A stretch of DNA of 64,000 nucleotides, from assembly GCA_938041035.1 (NCBI GenBank), contig CALHYX010000003.1, positions 1 through 64,000 on the forward strand, in the 5' to 3' direction. The DNA is from an uncultured Acidimicrobiales bacterium. Its GTDB lineage: Bacteria; Actinomycetota; Acidimicrobiia; Acidimicrobiales; SHLQ01. Below are positions 25,217 to 32,451 of this stretch, piece by piece (within the stretch, counting starts at the first letter, position 1; each line of letters opens with the position of its first letter). The notes under the pieces are model-generated. The model did not search any database, was not told the origin of the DNA, and saw nothing but the letters and a program-made list of their open reading frames with translations. Made by a program: the position numbers and the translations under genes.

Positions 25217-25968
25217 GCGGTGCGCCAGGCGTCGTAGCCGTCGGCTTCGACCCGCTCGACCAGTTCCATACCGCCGCTTTCGACGATGCGGCCGTCGAGC
25301 AGGATGTGCACGTGGTCGGGGCGTAGGTGCTCGAGGAGCCGTTGGAAGTGGGTGATGACGATCACGCCGAGTTCGGGGCGGTCCTTGCGCACTTCCTGCA
25401 CGCCGTTGGCGACGGTGCGCAGCGCGTCGATGTCGAGCCCGGAATCGGTCTCGTCGAGGATGGCGATCTCGGGTTCGAGCATGGCCATCTGCAGAACCTC
25501 GTTGCGCTTTTTCTCGCCGCCGGAGAACCCTTCGTTCAGGTAGCGGTCGGCGAACGCCGGGTCGATGTCGAGGCGTTCCATCCACTCCATGATCGAAACC
25601 CGCAGCTCCAGAACCGAAAGATCGAAGCCTTTGCGCGCCGACAGTGCCTGGCGCAGGAAGTTGATCACCGAGACGCCGGCGATTTCCTGGGGGTGCTGGA
25701 AGGCGAGGAACATGCCGGCCTTGCCCCGCACGTCGGCCGACCAGTCGGTGATGTCGTCGCCGCGAAAGCTGATCGATCCGGCGGTGACCTCGTATTCGGG
25801 GCTGCCGAGCAGGCTGGAGGCAAGGGTGGACTTCCCACAGCCGTTCGGGCCCATCAGCGCGTGCACCTCGCCTTCCTCGACGGTGAGGTCGATGCCCTGG
25901 AGGATGTCGGTGCCGTCGCCGCCGGCGGCAGCTGCGCGCAAACCGGAGATCTCAAAGAGGGGAGCCAT
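25213..25968 (-). CDS. sufC: Fe-S assembly ATPase SufC (copy 2)
   Basis: 251 residues from ATG 25968; an in-frame TTG at 25974 would add two residues. Walker A is GPNGCGKST, the signature FSGGEKKRNEVLQMAM, Walker B AILDETDSGLDIDAL, and the switch region VITHFQRLLE. This is the canonical SufC sequence type, closer to the family norm than copy 1 (DETDSGLDIDAL versus DELDSGLDVDGL). It heads the minus-strand sufC-sufS-sufU operon. Which copy serves SufBD cannot be told from the sequence. Confidence 0.92.
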   Translation of the reverse strand: MAPLFEISGLRAAAAGGDGTDILQGIDLTVEEGEVHALMGPNGCGKSTLASSLLGSPEYEVTAGSISFRGDDITDWSADVRGKAGMFLAFQHPQEIAGVSVINFLRQALSARKGFDLSVLELRVSIMEWMERLDIDPAFADRYLNEGFSGGEKKRNEVLQMAMLEPEIAILDETDSGLDIDALRTVANGVQEVRKDRPELGVIVITHFQRLLEHLRPDHVHILLDGRIVESGGMELVERVEADGYDAWRTA

Positions 25969-25974
25969 GGGCAA

Positions 25975-26003
25975 AGTCTATTTGCACTATGGCCATAGGA
26001 GAA
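25975..26003 (-). promoter_or_regulatory. sufCSU promoter with suf operator
   Basis: On the minus strand TTCTCC (26003-25998) and TAGACT (25980-25975) are 17 bases apart, and the ATG at 25968 lies 6 bases after the -10, so the mRNA would be leaderless. The inverted repeat CCTAT-GGCC-ATAGT (25999-25986) fills the spacer, and its strong half reads ATAGGAGAAAT on the plus strand, as at sufB. Confidence 0.6.
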
Positions 26004-26038
26004 ATGTCGGCGGCCAGGTTTTTCGCCGAATTTCCCGG

Positions 26039-26809
26039 TTATCGGTTGCGCAGCCGGTGCGATGCTGCCCCGGCGACCAGGCGGAGGCCGAGCGGCACGC
26101 AGCGCACGAGGTACCGCCGGGTGAGGTCGGGCTGCTGCAACATGCGGTGCAGCCATTCGAGCCCGACGCGTTGGACCCACTCCGGGGCTCGGGCGACCTC
26201 GCCGGTGACGAACGAAAAGCTGACGCCGACCCCGAGGACCCAGGCGTTCGGGAGCAGCTCGCGAAAGCGGTCGGCCATGATCGCCTGGAGTTGGCTCGGG
26301 AGGCCGATACACACGATGTCGGGCTGGGCCGCCACGACCAGCTGGATGTGTTCCTCGAGCAGTTCCGGGTCGTCCTTCAGCCCAAAGGGCGGCATGTGGT
26401 GGCCGGCAAAGGTGAGATCGGGGTGGCGCTTCTGGAACAGCGCGACCGCCCCGGCCGCGGCCCCTTCGTTTCCGCCGACGAAGTACGGCTTCAGTCCGGC
26501 GTCGCCGGCGGCGGCCATCAACCGTTCGAACAGATCGATTCCGCCCACCCGTTCGGGGAGGGGAGTGTTGCGGATACGGCTCACGAGGACGAGCGGCTGC
26601 CCGTCGGCCACGGCGAGGTTGGCGTTGGCCGAGAGTTCATCGAACTGCGGGTCGTGCTCGCGCAGCCACAGGTGTTCGAGGTTGTGGGTCATCACGTACC
26701 CGCCGGACCCGGCCCGGCCGTGATCGACGATGTGGGCGACGGTTTCGTCGATCGACAACACATCGATCAGGGCCGGCCCGATCGGGATGCGGTCGTGGGC
26801 GGCGGTCAC
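26039..26809 (-). CDS. WecG/TagA/CpsF-family glycosyltransferase (GT26), copy 1
   Basis: 256 residues from GTG 26809, overlapping the upstream GT2 stop by 4 bases. This family transfers N-acetylmannosamine-type sugars to lipid-linked acceptors at the cytoplasmic membrane face. The N-terminal THNLEHLWL and the catalytic-base motif VADGQPLVLVSR are present, as is GGIDLFERLMAAAG. The usual PKQE motif reads PSQLQ here, so the Glu is replaced. The C-terminal region (LGVGVSFSFVTG, then APEWVQRVGLEWLHRM) is intact. Reduced or altered activity is possible. The second copy (43708) has PRQE. Confidence 0.8.
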   Translation of the reverse strand: MTAAHDRIPIGPALIDVLSIDETVAHIVDHGRAGSGGYVMTHNLEHLWLREHDPQFDELSANANLAVADGQPLVLVSRIRNTPLPERVGGIDLFERLMAAAGDAGLKPYFVGGNEGAAAGAVALFQKRHPDLTFAGHHMPPFGLKDDPELLEEHIQLVVAAQPDIVCIGLPSQLQAIMADRFRELLPNAWVLGVGVSFSFVTGEVARAPEWVQRVGLEWLHRMLQQPDLTRRYLVRCVPLGLRLVAGAASHRLRNR

Positions 26810-27678
26810 GAGTCGCTCGCGGTGCTCTGGCGGGCGTGATCGTCGCGCGTCCACGCCTGCGGGTCATCGGAACGGCGACGGCGAGCGGCCTTGGCGCGGA
26901 TCAACAGCTTGGCTCCCACGAAGAGGGCGAGGCCGGGCCATGAGCGCGGTTGGCGGGCGACGTCGCCCAGCCATCGGAGTCCGCCTTCGTCGTGCACGGT
27001 GGCGCCGGTGGAAGCTGCCCATTCGGCGAACTCGTCGCGGGCCGCCTCGCGGCGGACCTCGATCGATACGAGATCGCGGAGGCGCTTGCTCATCAGCGGG
27101 GTGAAGGTTGCGTCGCGGGCGACCGCCCGTTCGTCGCTGCGGAAGCGGGTGACGACGAACATGTCGTCGGCGACGATCGGTGGGAACGACCCCAGCCGGT
27201 CCTGGCCGGCGGCCGACACGCCGTAGAAGCCGGTGCCGACCAGGTTGTCCGAGAAGTACGGCGCCTGTTTCCACACGTCGAGGAACAGCTGCATCGGGCG
27301 GGTGGCGCCTTCGCCGTCGAGGATGACCGTGGGGGCGGCGGCGAAGATGTCGTCGCGCTCGAGTACGGCGACGGTGGCCGAGACGGCTCCCGAGCTCAAA
27401 ATGACGTCGGCATCGATGTAGAGGCGAGGTCCGTCGGCGGTCGCCTTGCGGCCCATCTCCAACGCGTTCGCCTTCGATGGGATATCGGTTTCGAGCACCC
27501 GTACGGGCTCGCCGTGGGCTTGGGCGAGTTTGACCGTGTCATCGGTGCACCCGTTGCAGACCACCACCACGTCGAGGTCTTCGCGTCGAGGGTCGTCCAG
27601 AACCGAGCGCAGGCAGGCATCGATGGTGGCGGCCTCGTTGTGGGCCGGGATGATCACCGAAGCGAAAGGTGTGGTCAT
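26806..27678 (-). CDS. Family GT2 glycosyltransferase
   Basis: About 290 residues from ATG 27678 (MTTPFASVIIPAHNE); a GTG at 27705 is also possible and neither has a clear ribosome site. GT-A landmarks are SVIIPAHNEAATIDACLRSV, VVVVCNGCTDDTV, PSKANALEMG and the DxD-like metal site LYIDADVIL. A C-terminal hydrophobic segment (PGLALFVGAKLLIRAKA) may tether it to the membrane. It overlaps the following WecG-type gene by 4 bases, so the two likely act in the same pathway. Confidence 0.85.
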   Translation of the reverse strand: MTTPFASVIIPAHNEAATIDACLRSVLDDPRREDLDVVVVCNGCTDDTVKLAQAHGEPVRVLETDIPSKANALEMGRKATADGPRLYIDADVILSSGAVSATVAVLERDDIFAAAPTVILDGEGATRPMQLFLDVWKQAPYFSDNLVGTGFYGVSAAGQDRLGSFPPIVADDMFVVTRFRSDERAVARDATFTPLMSKRLRDLVSIEVRREAARDEFAEWAASTGATVHDEGGLRWLGDVARQPRSWPGLALFVGAKLLIRAKAARRRRSDDPQAWTRDDHARQSTASDS

Positions 27679-27741
27679 GGGTGGGAAGCCAATGGGGGTG
27701 GACACGGCGGCGGGGGCTGCGCCGCCGGCGCGTGTTCGAGG

Positions 27742-28119
27742 TTACGAGGTTGGGGAGGCGATCAGGTCTTTCTTCCAGTCCCGGAATCGGTCGTGCTCGT
27801 CGCCGGAGGGGCCACGGCCCTGCCCGGAACCTTCGGGATCCAATCGGAAGATGCAGCGGCGGCTCAAGTCTTCGCAGTGAATCGCCATGTAGCGGGCGTG
27901 GTCGCCCTTCGCCGGTCCCGCCCGCCAGAGCAGCCACGGGCCCAGCCTTCGCTTGTAGGCGATGAGTGGAGCGCCGATGTCATCGCCCAGCGACAGCAGG
28001 GCATCGGGTGCTTCTATCCACGCCTCGGCGGGGATGTTGCGATCCCGGGTGGGCGTGGGGGGAAGATCGGCGGTGTGCACGGGCGTCGGGTCGACGGGAC
28101 GGTCGTCTGCTTTGGTCAC
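27742..28119 (-). CDS. Hypothetical protein
   Basis: 125 residues from an ATG at 28119. The sequence has a Pro/Thr-rich start, then a compact part (IEAPDALLSLGDDIGAPLIA, RRLGPWLLWRAGPAKGDHARYMAI) and a charged end (DEHDRFRDWKKDLIA). I recognise no family. It lies 63 bases upstream of the GT2 gene on the same strand and could be the first gene of that operon. The protein-like composition and lack of a better frame support it as real. Confidence 0.6.
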   Translation of the reverse strand: MTKADDRPVDPTPVHTADLPPTPTRDRNIPAEAWIEAPDALLSLGDDIGAPLIAYKRRLGPWLLWRAGPAKGDHARYMAIHCEDLSRRCIFRLDPEGSGQGRGPSGDEHDRFRDWKKDLIASPTS

Positions 28120-28248
28120 GCCACCGAACGTAACCGGACGTCGGGCGCGACGTCGGCCCCACTGGTTTCCGGGGGGTAACAGCGCTACCTTCGGTCTGTT
28201 GTCGCCTCCTCGTGACCGACTATTCGATCGATCGGCCTAGCCCCTACC

Positions 28249-29655
28249 GTGCAAAAATCCTCCCCCGACGGCGTCCAGGGTTTGACGACGTTCGCTCGCG
28301 ATATTGCGATTGCCCTCGCCATCGGTGCGGTCGTCGCCCTGCTGGTCGCTCTCGTCATTCGCGGCGGCGCCGACGAGTTCGAGGCGACCAACCGCATGAC
28401 CCTGACCACCGAGGTGAACTGGCCGTTCTACGACAGCGTGCGCGAGGCCCAGGCCGTCGCGGTCGATGAGGCGATGATCGACCGGGTGAACGACCGCTTC
28501 GACGACGAGGTGCGATCGGTCGAGGTGCAAATACCCCGCAACCAGGCCTTCATCGATGTCCAGGCCGTCGCTTCGAGCGCCGCGTCGGCCGCGGGTGCGG
28601 CCAACGATGTGGCCGAGCGTCTCATCGATGCCAACGTGGCCAAGGTCCGGGAGGACACCCAGACCGAACTCGACGCCGCCCGAGCCGCGCTGGCGTCGGT
28701 GACGCCGAGCTCGACCGCCGAGGACGACAGCCGGGCCGACGCGTTGGTACGCAACATTGTCGACCTCGAGCTCGCCCTGGCCCAGATCGAGCCCGAGATC
28801 GAGGCCCTGCGCCCGGCCCAGGTGCCCGACGGTCCGCGCGGCGGCGCCTGGCGAGACGGGCTGCTGGCCGGTCTGATCGCCGGGTTTGCGAGTTTGTTGC
28901 TCGTGCGTTCGATCAGCGGCGTCGGCGCCAGCGTCGGTCAGCGGCGCCGCTCGACCGAGGTCTCGCTTCCGCCGCCCCGGTCCGAACCCAACGGCGCGGC
29001 CGAGACCGCGCCGGCCGCACCGGTGACCCGCACCGACGATGGGCTCGAGCGAGCTCGCCGCAAGGCCGAGGACTCCCGCCGGGCCGCGGCGGCCAACCGT
29101 CCCACCCCCAGCCCTACCGCCCGGGAGCGCGAAGTCGGCTCCGGGCCCGGATCCCGCCAACCGCAGCAGGCACGGTCGAAGCCGAATCAGTCGAAGCGGT
29201 CGTCATCGGCATCGAGATCGACAGCGCCAACCGGCGACCCCCGGTCCGGCGGGCCCCGGAAGGCCACGAGCACCGGCCCCGAAAAGAAGCGAAGCCCGAC
29301 GGCCAAGAGTTCGACGGGCAAGAAGTCGGCGGCCAAGGCGTCGACGGGCAAGACGTCGACGGGCAAGACGTCGGCGGGCAAGACGTCGACGGGTAAGGCG
29401 TCGGCGGGCAAGACGTCGGCGGGCAAGACGTCGGCGGGCAAGACGTCGACGGGCAAGACGTCGACGGGTAAGGCGTCGACTGCCAAGTCGTCGACCGACA
29501 AACGTTCGACGGGCACGCGCGCATCCCGGAGCGGCTCGACCACCAAGTCCGGTTCGACGGCCAAAAAGGGCGCCACCAAGCCCCGGCGCCCATCCGACGA
29601 GGCCGATCCAGACGAGCCATCGTTGCTCGACAAGTCCCGGCAACGCCGCCGCTAA
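28249..29655 (+). CDS. Wzz-like membrane protein with a Lys-rich repeat tail
   Basis: 468 residues from GTG 28249. A membrane segment (DIAIALAIGAVVALLVALVIRG) is followed by a periplasmic alpha-rich part with coiled-coil character (ELDAARAALASVTP ... VRNIVDLELALAQIEPEIEAL) and a second membrane segment (LLAGLIAGFASLLLV). This resembles a reduced polysaccharide co-polymerase. The cytoplasmic tail (residues about 220-468) is low complexity and basic; it contains twelve 5-residue units of the type STGKT/SAGKT (residues about 355-414). Such tails bind nucleic acid or polyanions in some proteins, but this is only inference. It is followed by a polymerase-like gene after 18 bases. Confidence 0.7.
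   Translation: MQKSSPDGVQGLTTFARDIAIALAIGAVVALLVALVIRGGADEFEATNRMTLTTEVNWPFYDSVREAQAVAVDEAMIDRVNDRFDDEVRSVEVQIPRNQAFIDVQAVASSAASAAGAANDVAERLIDANVAKVREDTQTELDAARAALASVTPSSTAEDDSRADALVRNIVDLELALAQIEPEIEALRPAQVPDGPRGGAWRDGLLAGLIAGFASLLLVRSISGVGASVGQRRRSTEVSLPPPRSEPNGAAETAPAAPVTRTDDGLERARRKAEDSRRAAAANRPTPSPTAREREVGSGPGSRQPQQARSKPNQSKRSSSASRSTAPTGDPRSGGPRKATSTGPEKKRSPTAKSSTGKKSAAKASTGKTSTGKTSAGKTSTGKASAGKTSAGKTSAGKTSTGKTSTGKASTAKSSTDKRSTGTRASRSGSTTKSGSTAKKGATKPRRPSDEADPDEPSLLDKSRQRRR
29311..29490 (+). repeat. 15-bp tandem repeat encoding the STGKT/SAGKT tail
   Basis: Twelve units of the form TCG(A/G)CGGGCAAGACG, most differing by one or two bases, code for (S-T/A-G-K-T/A/K). The near-identity of some neighbouring units suggests recent expansion, so length could vary among strains. 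Confidence 0.9.
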
Positions 29656-29673
29656 GCACCGTCGGGTTTCGAG

Positions 29674-30954
29674 TTGTCCCGTTTGTTTCCGGCCGGCCCG
29701 GTGAGCACCCTCGCCTCCCAGGCGGCAGCCGCGGTGCTGGCCGCGGCCTACGCGGTCGCCGCGGTCGATGCCATCCGCCTCCGGGGCGGCGAGACCGATG
29801 CCGAACTTCCGGCCCTCGTCGTGCTCGGACTGCTCGCGCTCGTCGCCAATCTCGCGCTACGGGGTCAGGCGCTGCCCGGCGCCCTCCGGGGCCCCACGAT
29901 CGCTCTCGTCGTTCTCACCGGGTGGCTGTTGTTCGCCGCGGCGGTCGCATCGGATCCGTTGCTGTCGGTCTGGGCGGTCGTCGTCTACGCGGTGCTCGGT
30001 ATCGCCACGGCGCGGCTCGCGGTCGCCGGGTCCTGGCGCACGGTCTGCGTTTCGGTGGTCGCCGGGTTCGCCATCTTTGTGGCGGGCAGTCTGTTCGTCG
30101 CCACCTTCGTCGACGTCGCGATGCGGTTCGAACGGCGACTCCAGTTGCTCAGTCTCGATCCGAATCAGCTGTCGCGCTTCGCCGGCCTGGCGGCCATCGC
30201 GGCCCTGGTGCTGGCCTTCACCGAGCGGTCCTCCGAGGTAGCCGCCCGCGCCGGGTGGCTGGTCGTCGCCGGGAGTTGCATCGGCGCCGCGGCCTGGTCG
30301 GGCAGTCGTACCGGGGCGCTCGCCCTCGCCGCTGCGCTCATCTTTCTCGCCTGGGCGTGGCTCGACCGACGCGCCGTCGCCGTCGGGGTGATCGTGATCG
30401 GTGCCTTCTCCCTCCTGGCGGCTCCGGCCCAGGTCGGCGAGGTTCTGTCCGACACGCTTGGTCGGGAGATCGCGATCGCGGATCTCGGTAGCGTGGCCGG
30501 GCGGACCGAGACGTGGCGCGTCGCCGCCGACGAGGCCCGCGACGCACCGTTCGTCGGGGTCGGTCCGCTCGGCGACGACGAGGTGTACGCCGAAGCCCGG
30601 CTCGACGGTCGGATCGGCTGGGACGCCCGCAACGCCCACGCGCTCTGGGCGCACCTGCTGGTCGTCGGCGGGCTTCCCGCGCTGTTCGCCGGCCTGGCAA
30701 TGGTCGCGGCCTACATCGTCGTCGCCGCCCGGCGACTTCGACCGGGGATCGACGCCATGGTCGTGCTGATACTCGTCGACGGCCTGAACGAAGCGGTGCT
30801 CACCACTCCCAACGCGTCGTCGGCCCTGCTGGCCGCCGCGGTGATCGTGCGCGGTATCGACGCGTCACGACGAGCGTTACCAGCCCCGGGCGACCCACTC
30901 GTCGAGGCTGGGGCTCTCGGTACCGATGGTGGTGTCGTCCCCGTGCCCGGGTAG
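29674..30954 (+). CDS. O-antigen ligase/polymerase-like membrane protein
   Basis: About 426 residues from a TTG start; GTG 29701 is also possible. About 10 hydrophobic segments are seen, with a cytoplasmic or periplasmic loop that has the signature GRTETWRVAADEARDAPFVG, VGPLGDDEV, then NAHALWAHLLVVGGLPALFAGL, as in Wzy_C proteins. The SRTGALALAAALIFL segment is also typical. It follows the Wzz-like gene and may act with it. Its final about 26 codons overlap the end of the convergent MBL gene, so either stop region may be mis-set or the overlap is real. Confidence 0.75.
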   Translation: MSRLFPAGPVSTLASQAAAAVLAAAYAVAAVDAIRLRGGETDAELPALVVLGLLALVANLALRGQALPGALRGPTIALVVLTGWLLFAAAVASDPLLSVWAVVVYAVLGIATARLAVAGSWRTVCVSVVAGFAIFVAGSLFVATFVDVAMRFERRLQLLSLDPNQLSRFAGLAAIAALVLAFTERSSEVAARAGWLVVAGSCIGAAAWSGSRTGALALAAALIFLAWAWLDRRAVAVGVIVIGAFSLLAAPAQVGEVLSDTLGREIAIADLGSVAGRTETWRVAADEARDAPFVGVGPLGDDEVYAEARLDGRIGWDARNAHALWAHLLVVGGLPALFAGLAMVAAYIVVAARRLRPGIDAMVVLILVDGLNEAVLTTPNASSALLAAAVIVRGIDASRRALPAPGDPLVEAGALGTDGGVVPVPG

Positions 30955-31506
30955 GACCATCGTCTCGGGGGCGAGAGGTCGGAAGAAGCGATCCTCGATG
31001 CTGGTGATGATCGTGGCGAAGTCGCCGCCTTCGAATCCGGTGGCGCCGGGACCGCCCGGGAACAGGGTGTCGCCGCTGAACAGCACGGGGTGATCCTCGA
31101 GTTTGAACGACATCGAACCGGGCGTGTGGCCGGGCGCATGGATGGTGCGCAGTCGGAGCCGGCCGATCTCGATGATGGTGTCGTCCTCGAGGATGTAGTC
31201 GTAGGCCTCGTCGAGCATCGAGGCATCCTCGGCGGTCACGCCGACCTCGTAGCCGGCCTCGCGCAGCTGGGGGATGGCCTGGATGTGGTCCCAGTGACCG
31301 TGGGTTTCGAGAATCGTGCGTACGCCGGTCGCCTGGGCGAGCTCGAGGAGTTGTTCGTGTTCGTTGGCTGCGTCGATGAGGGCGGCTTCGCCGGTTTCGG
31401 TGCAGCGCAGCACGAACACGTTGTTGTCGACCGGTCCGACCACCAGCTTGTGGATCTCGAAACCGGTCGCGGACAAATGGAGGGTCTGGGTGAGGTCGAG
31501 CGTCAT
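30877..31506 (-). CDS. Metallo-beta-lactamase-fold hydrolase (glyoxalase II-like)
   Basis: 209 residues. The MBL metal motifs are complete: THGHWDH (HxHxDH), HAPGHTPGS, FSGDTLFPGGPG and LPGHGDDTTIG. These are typical of short glyoxalase II-like or persulfide/thiol-ester hydrolases. There is no signal peptide, so it is cytoplasmic. The 3' end overlaps the end of the convergent polymerase gene by 78 bases. The substrate cannot be told; S-lactoylglutathione is unlikely in an actinobacterium, where mycothiol conjugates or persulfides are alternatives. Confidence 0.88.
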   Translation of the reverse strand: MTLDLTQTLHLSATGFEIHKLVVGPVDNNVFVLRCTETGEAALIDAANEHEQLLELAQATGVRTILETHGHWDHIQAIPQLREAGYEVGVTAEDASMLDEAYDYILEDDTIIEIGRLRLRTIHAPGHTPGSMSFKLEDHPVLFSGDTLFPGGPGATGFEGGDFATIITSIEDRFFRPLAPETMVLPGHGDDTTIGTESPSLDEWVARGW

Positions 31507-31563
31507 GGAACCACCCTAGAGCGCGGTCACCAGCGCGATGCCGCCGATCGGGGCTGCGGGCGC

Positions 31564-32001
31564 CTACGGGAGATCGGTCCGGGGCGCGATGACCTCGAAG
31601 CCGAGCCCGCCCGCGGCGAGGAGCTGACGTCGGTCGAACGACAGGTAGCGGACGGGCTGGGGAAGGCGGGCGGCGGCGGCGAGGTGGATGGCGTCGACCG
31701 TGCGCACGCCGTAGGTGGCACCGATCTCGGCGGCGCGGGCCAGGCATCGCTCGTCGACCGGAACCTCGATGAAGCTGTCCCACTCGTCGCGAAAGCGCGT
31801 CCACAGCTCGTCGTGGTGGAACTGGTCGAGGGCGATTCGGTGCAACGCCATGAGCATCTCGCTGCGCGCCAGCGCGGAAGCACACCAGTGCGCCGCGCTC
31901 GCCATGGTGTCGATGACGAGACCGCGGTGCTCGTGCTCCACGTAGCGCAACACCAGCGCCGACGGATCGACGAAAACGGTGGTGGGCGAGTCTGCGGTCA
32001 C
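31564..32001 (-). CDS. vapC: VapC-like PIN-domain ribonuclease toxin
   Basis: 145 residues. The acidic PIN residues are visible in VFVDPSALVLRY (first Asp), SALARSEMLMAL (Glu), RTVDAIHLAAAARL (Asp) and YLSFDRRQLLAAG (last Asp). VapC toxins cut RNA (often tRNA or rRNA) and are held inactive by VapB. The start overlaps the antitoxin gene by 4 bases (ATGA), as expected for a TA operon. Which RNA it targets cannot be inferred. Confidence 0.88.
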   Translation of the reverse strand: MTADSPTTVFVDPSALVLRYVEHEHRGLVIDTMASAAHWCASALARSEMLMALHRIALDQFHHDELWTRFRDEWDSFIEVPVDERCLARAAEIGATYGVRTVDAIHLAAAARLPQPVRYLSFDRRQLLAAGGLGFEVIAPRTDLP

Positions 32002-32324
32002 CGTTCGCCGCGCAGGTCGTCGATCACCGAGTCCACCCGAACATCGACCGGGAGTTGGGTCGGCGGTAGGGGATCGGGGTGATCCGGCCGCTCGGCGGCG
32101 GTGATGAGGCCCACGGCGAGCAGATGGTCGAGGGTGAGTACGGCCTCATCGGCGCCGACCGGTCCGAGTTGGGCCACCGGCCGACCGTCGACGGTGACCA
32201 CGATGCGCTCGCCCGCCTCGGCTCGACGCAGCGATGCCGCCAGGTCACGGCGCAGATCGCTCATCGAGAGACGAATGCGGCCGGGTACGGGATCCGGGGT
32301 GGTGGGTGGCACGGAGGAGCCCAT
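31998..32324 (-). CDS. vapB: VapB/Phd-like antitoxin
   Basis: 108 residues from ATG 32324. The DNA-binding N-terminal part reads RIRLSMSDLRRDLAASLRRA, then EAGERIVVTVDGRPVAQLGPV, the Phd/YefM-like pattern, and the C-terminal acidic tail would block VapC. TACACT lies 7 bases upstream, implying a leaderless mRNA and supporting this start over the internal ATG at 32264, which would cut the first strand. The operon is probably autoregulated; the palindrome at 32368-32383 could be its operator, but it is also close to the divergent acyl-CoA dehydrogenase gene. Confidence 0.8.
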   Translation of the reverse strand: MGSSVPPTTPDPVPGRIRLSMSDLRRDLAASLRRAEAGERIVVTVDGRPVAQLGPVGADEAVLTLDHLLAVGLITAAERPDHPDPLPPTQLPVDVRVDSVIDDLRGER

Positions 32325-32331
32325 CGCCGCC

Positions 32332-32337
32332 AGTGTA
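32332..32337 (-). promoter_or_regulatory. -10 box of vapBC
   Basis: TACACT on the minus strand, 7 bases before the ATG at 32324; leaderless start. The -35 is weak. Confidence 0.5.
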
Positions 32338-32367
32338 GGCCTCGTATCACGGAAGATACCCGTTTTC

Positions 32368-32383
32368 TGTACATCGATGTACA
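32368..32383. promoter_or_regulatory. Perfect 16-bp palindrome between vapB and acyl-CoA dehydrogenase
   Basis: TGTACATCGATGTACA is a perfect palindrome, the shape of a TetR- or GntR-type operator. It lies 44 bases upstream of the vapB start and 69 bases upstream of the dehydrogenase start, so it could control either. No regulator gene is adjacent. Confidence 0.6.
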
Positions 32384-32451
32384 TCACCGGAATGGACGGT
32401 GGTTGACCACCCGCGTACGTTCGGGTCGTCACATCTACCGGGGAGTCCAGC

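Noticed and set aside
29311-29490. GKTS strings resembling Walker A motifs in the Wzz-like protein
   Set aside because: They are part of a 5-residue tandem repeat, with no surrounding P-loop fold.
29114-29659. Minus-strand frame over the STGKT repeat
   Set aside because: It merely mirrors the repeat and has no ribosome site or domain.
32264-32264. Internal ATG (32264) as vapB start
   Set aside because: It would remove the first part of the DNA-binding strand, and the -10 box lies 7 bases before 32324.
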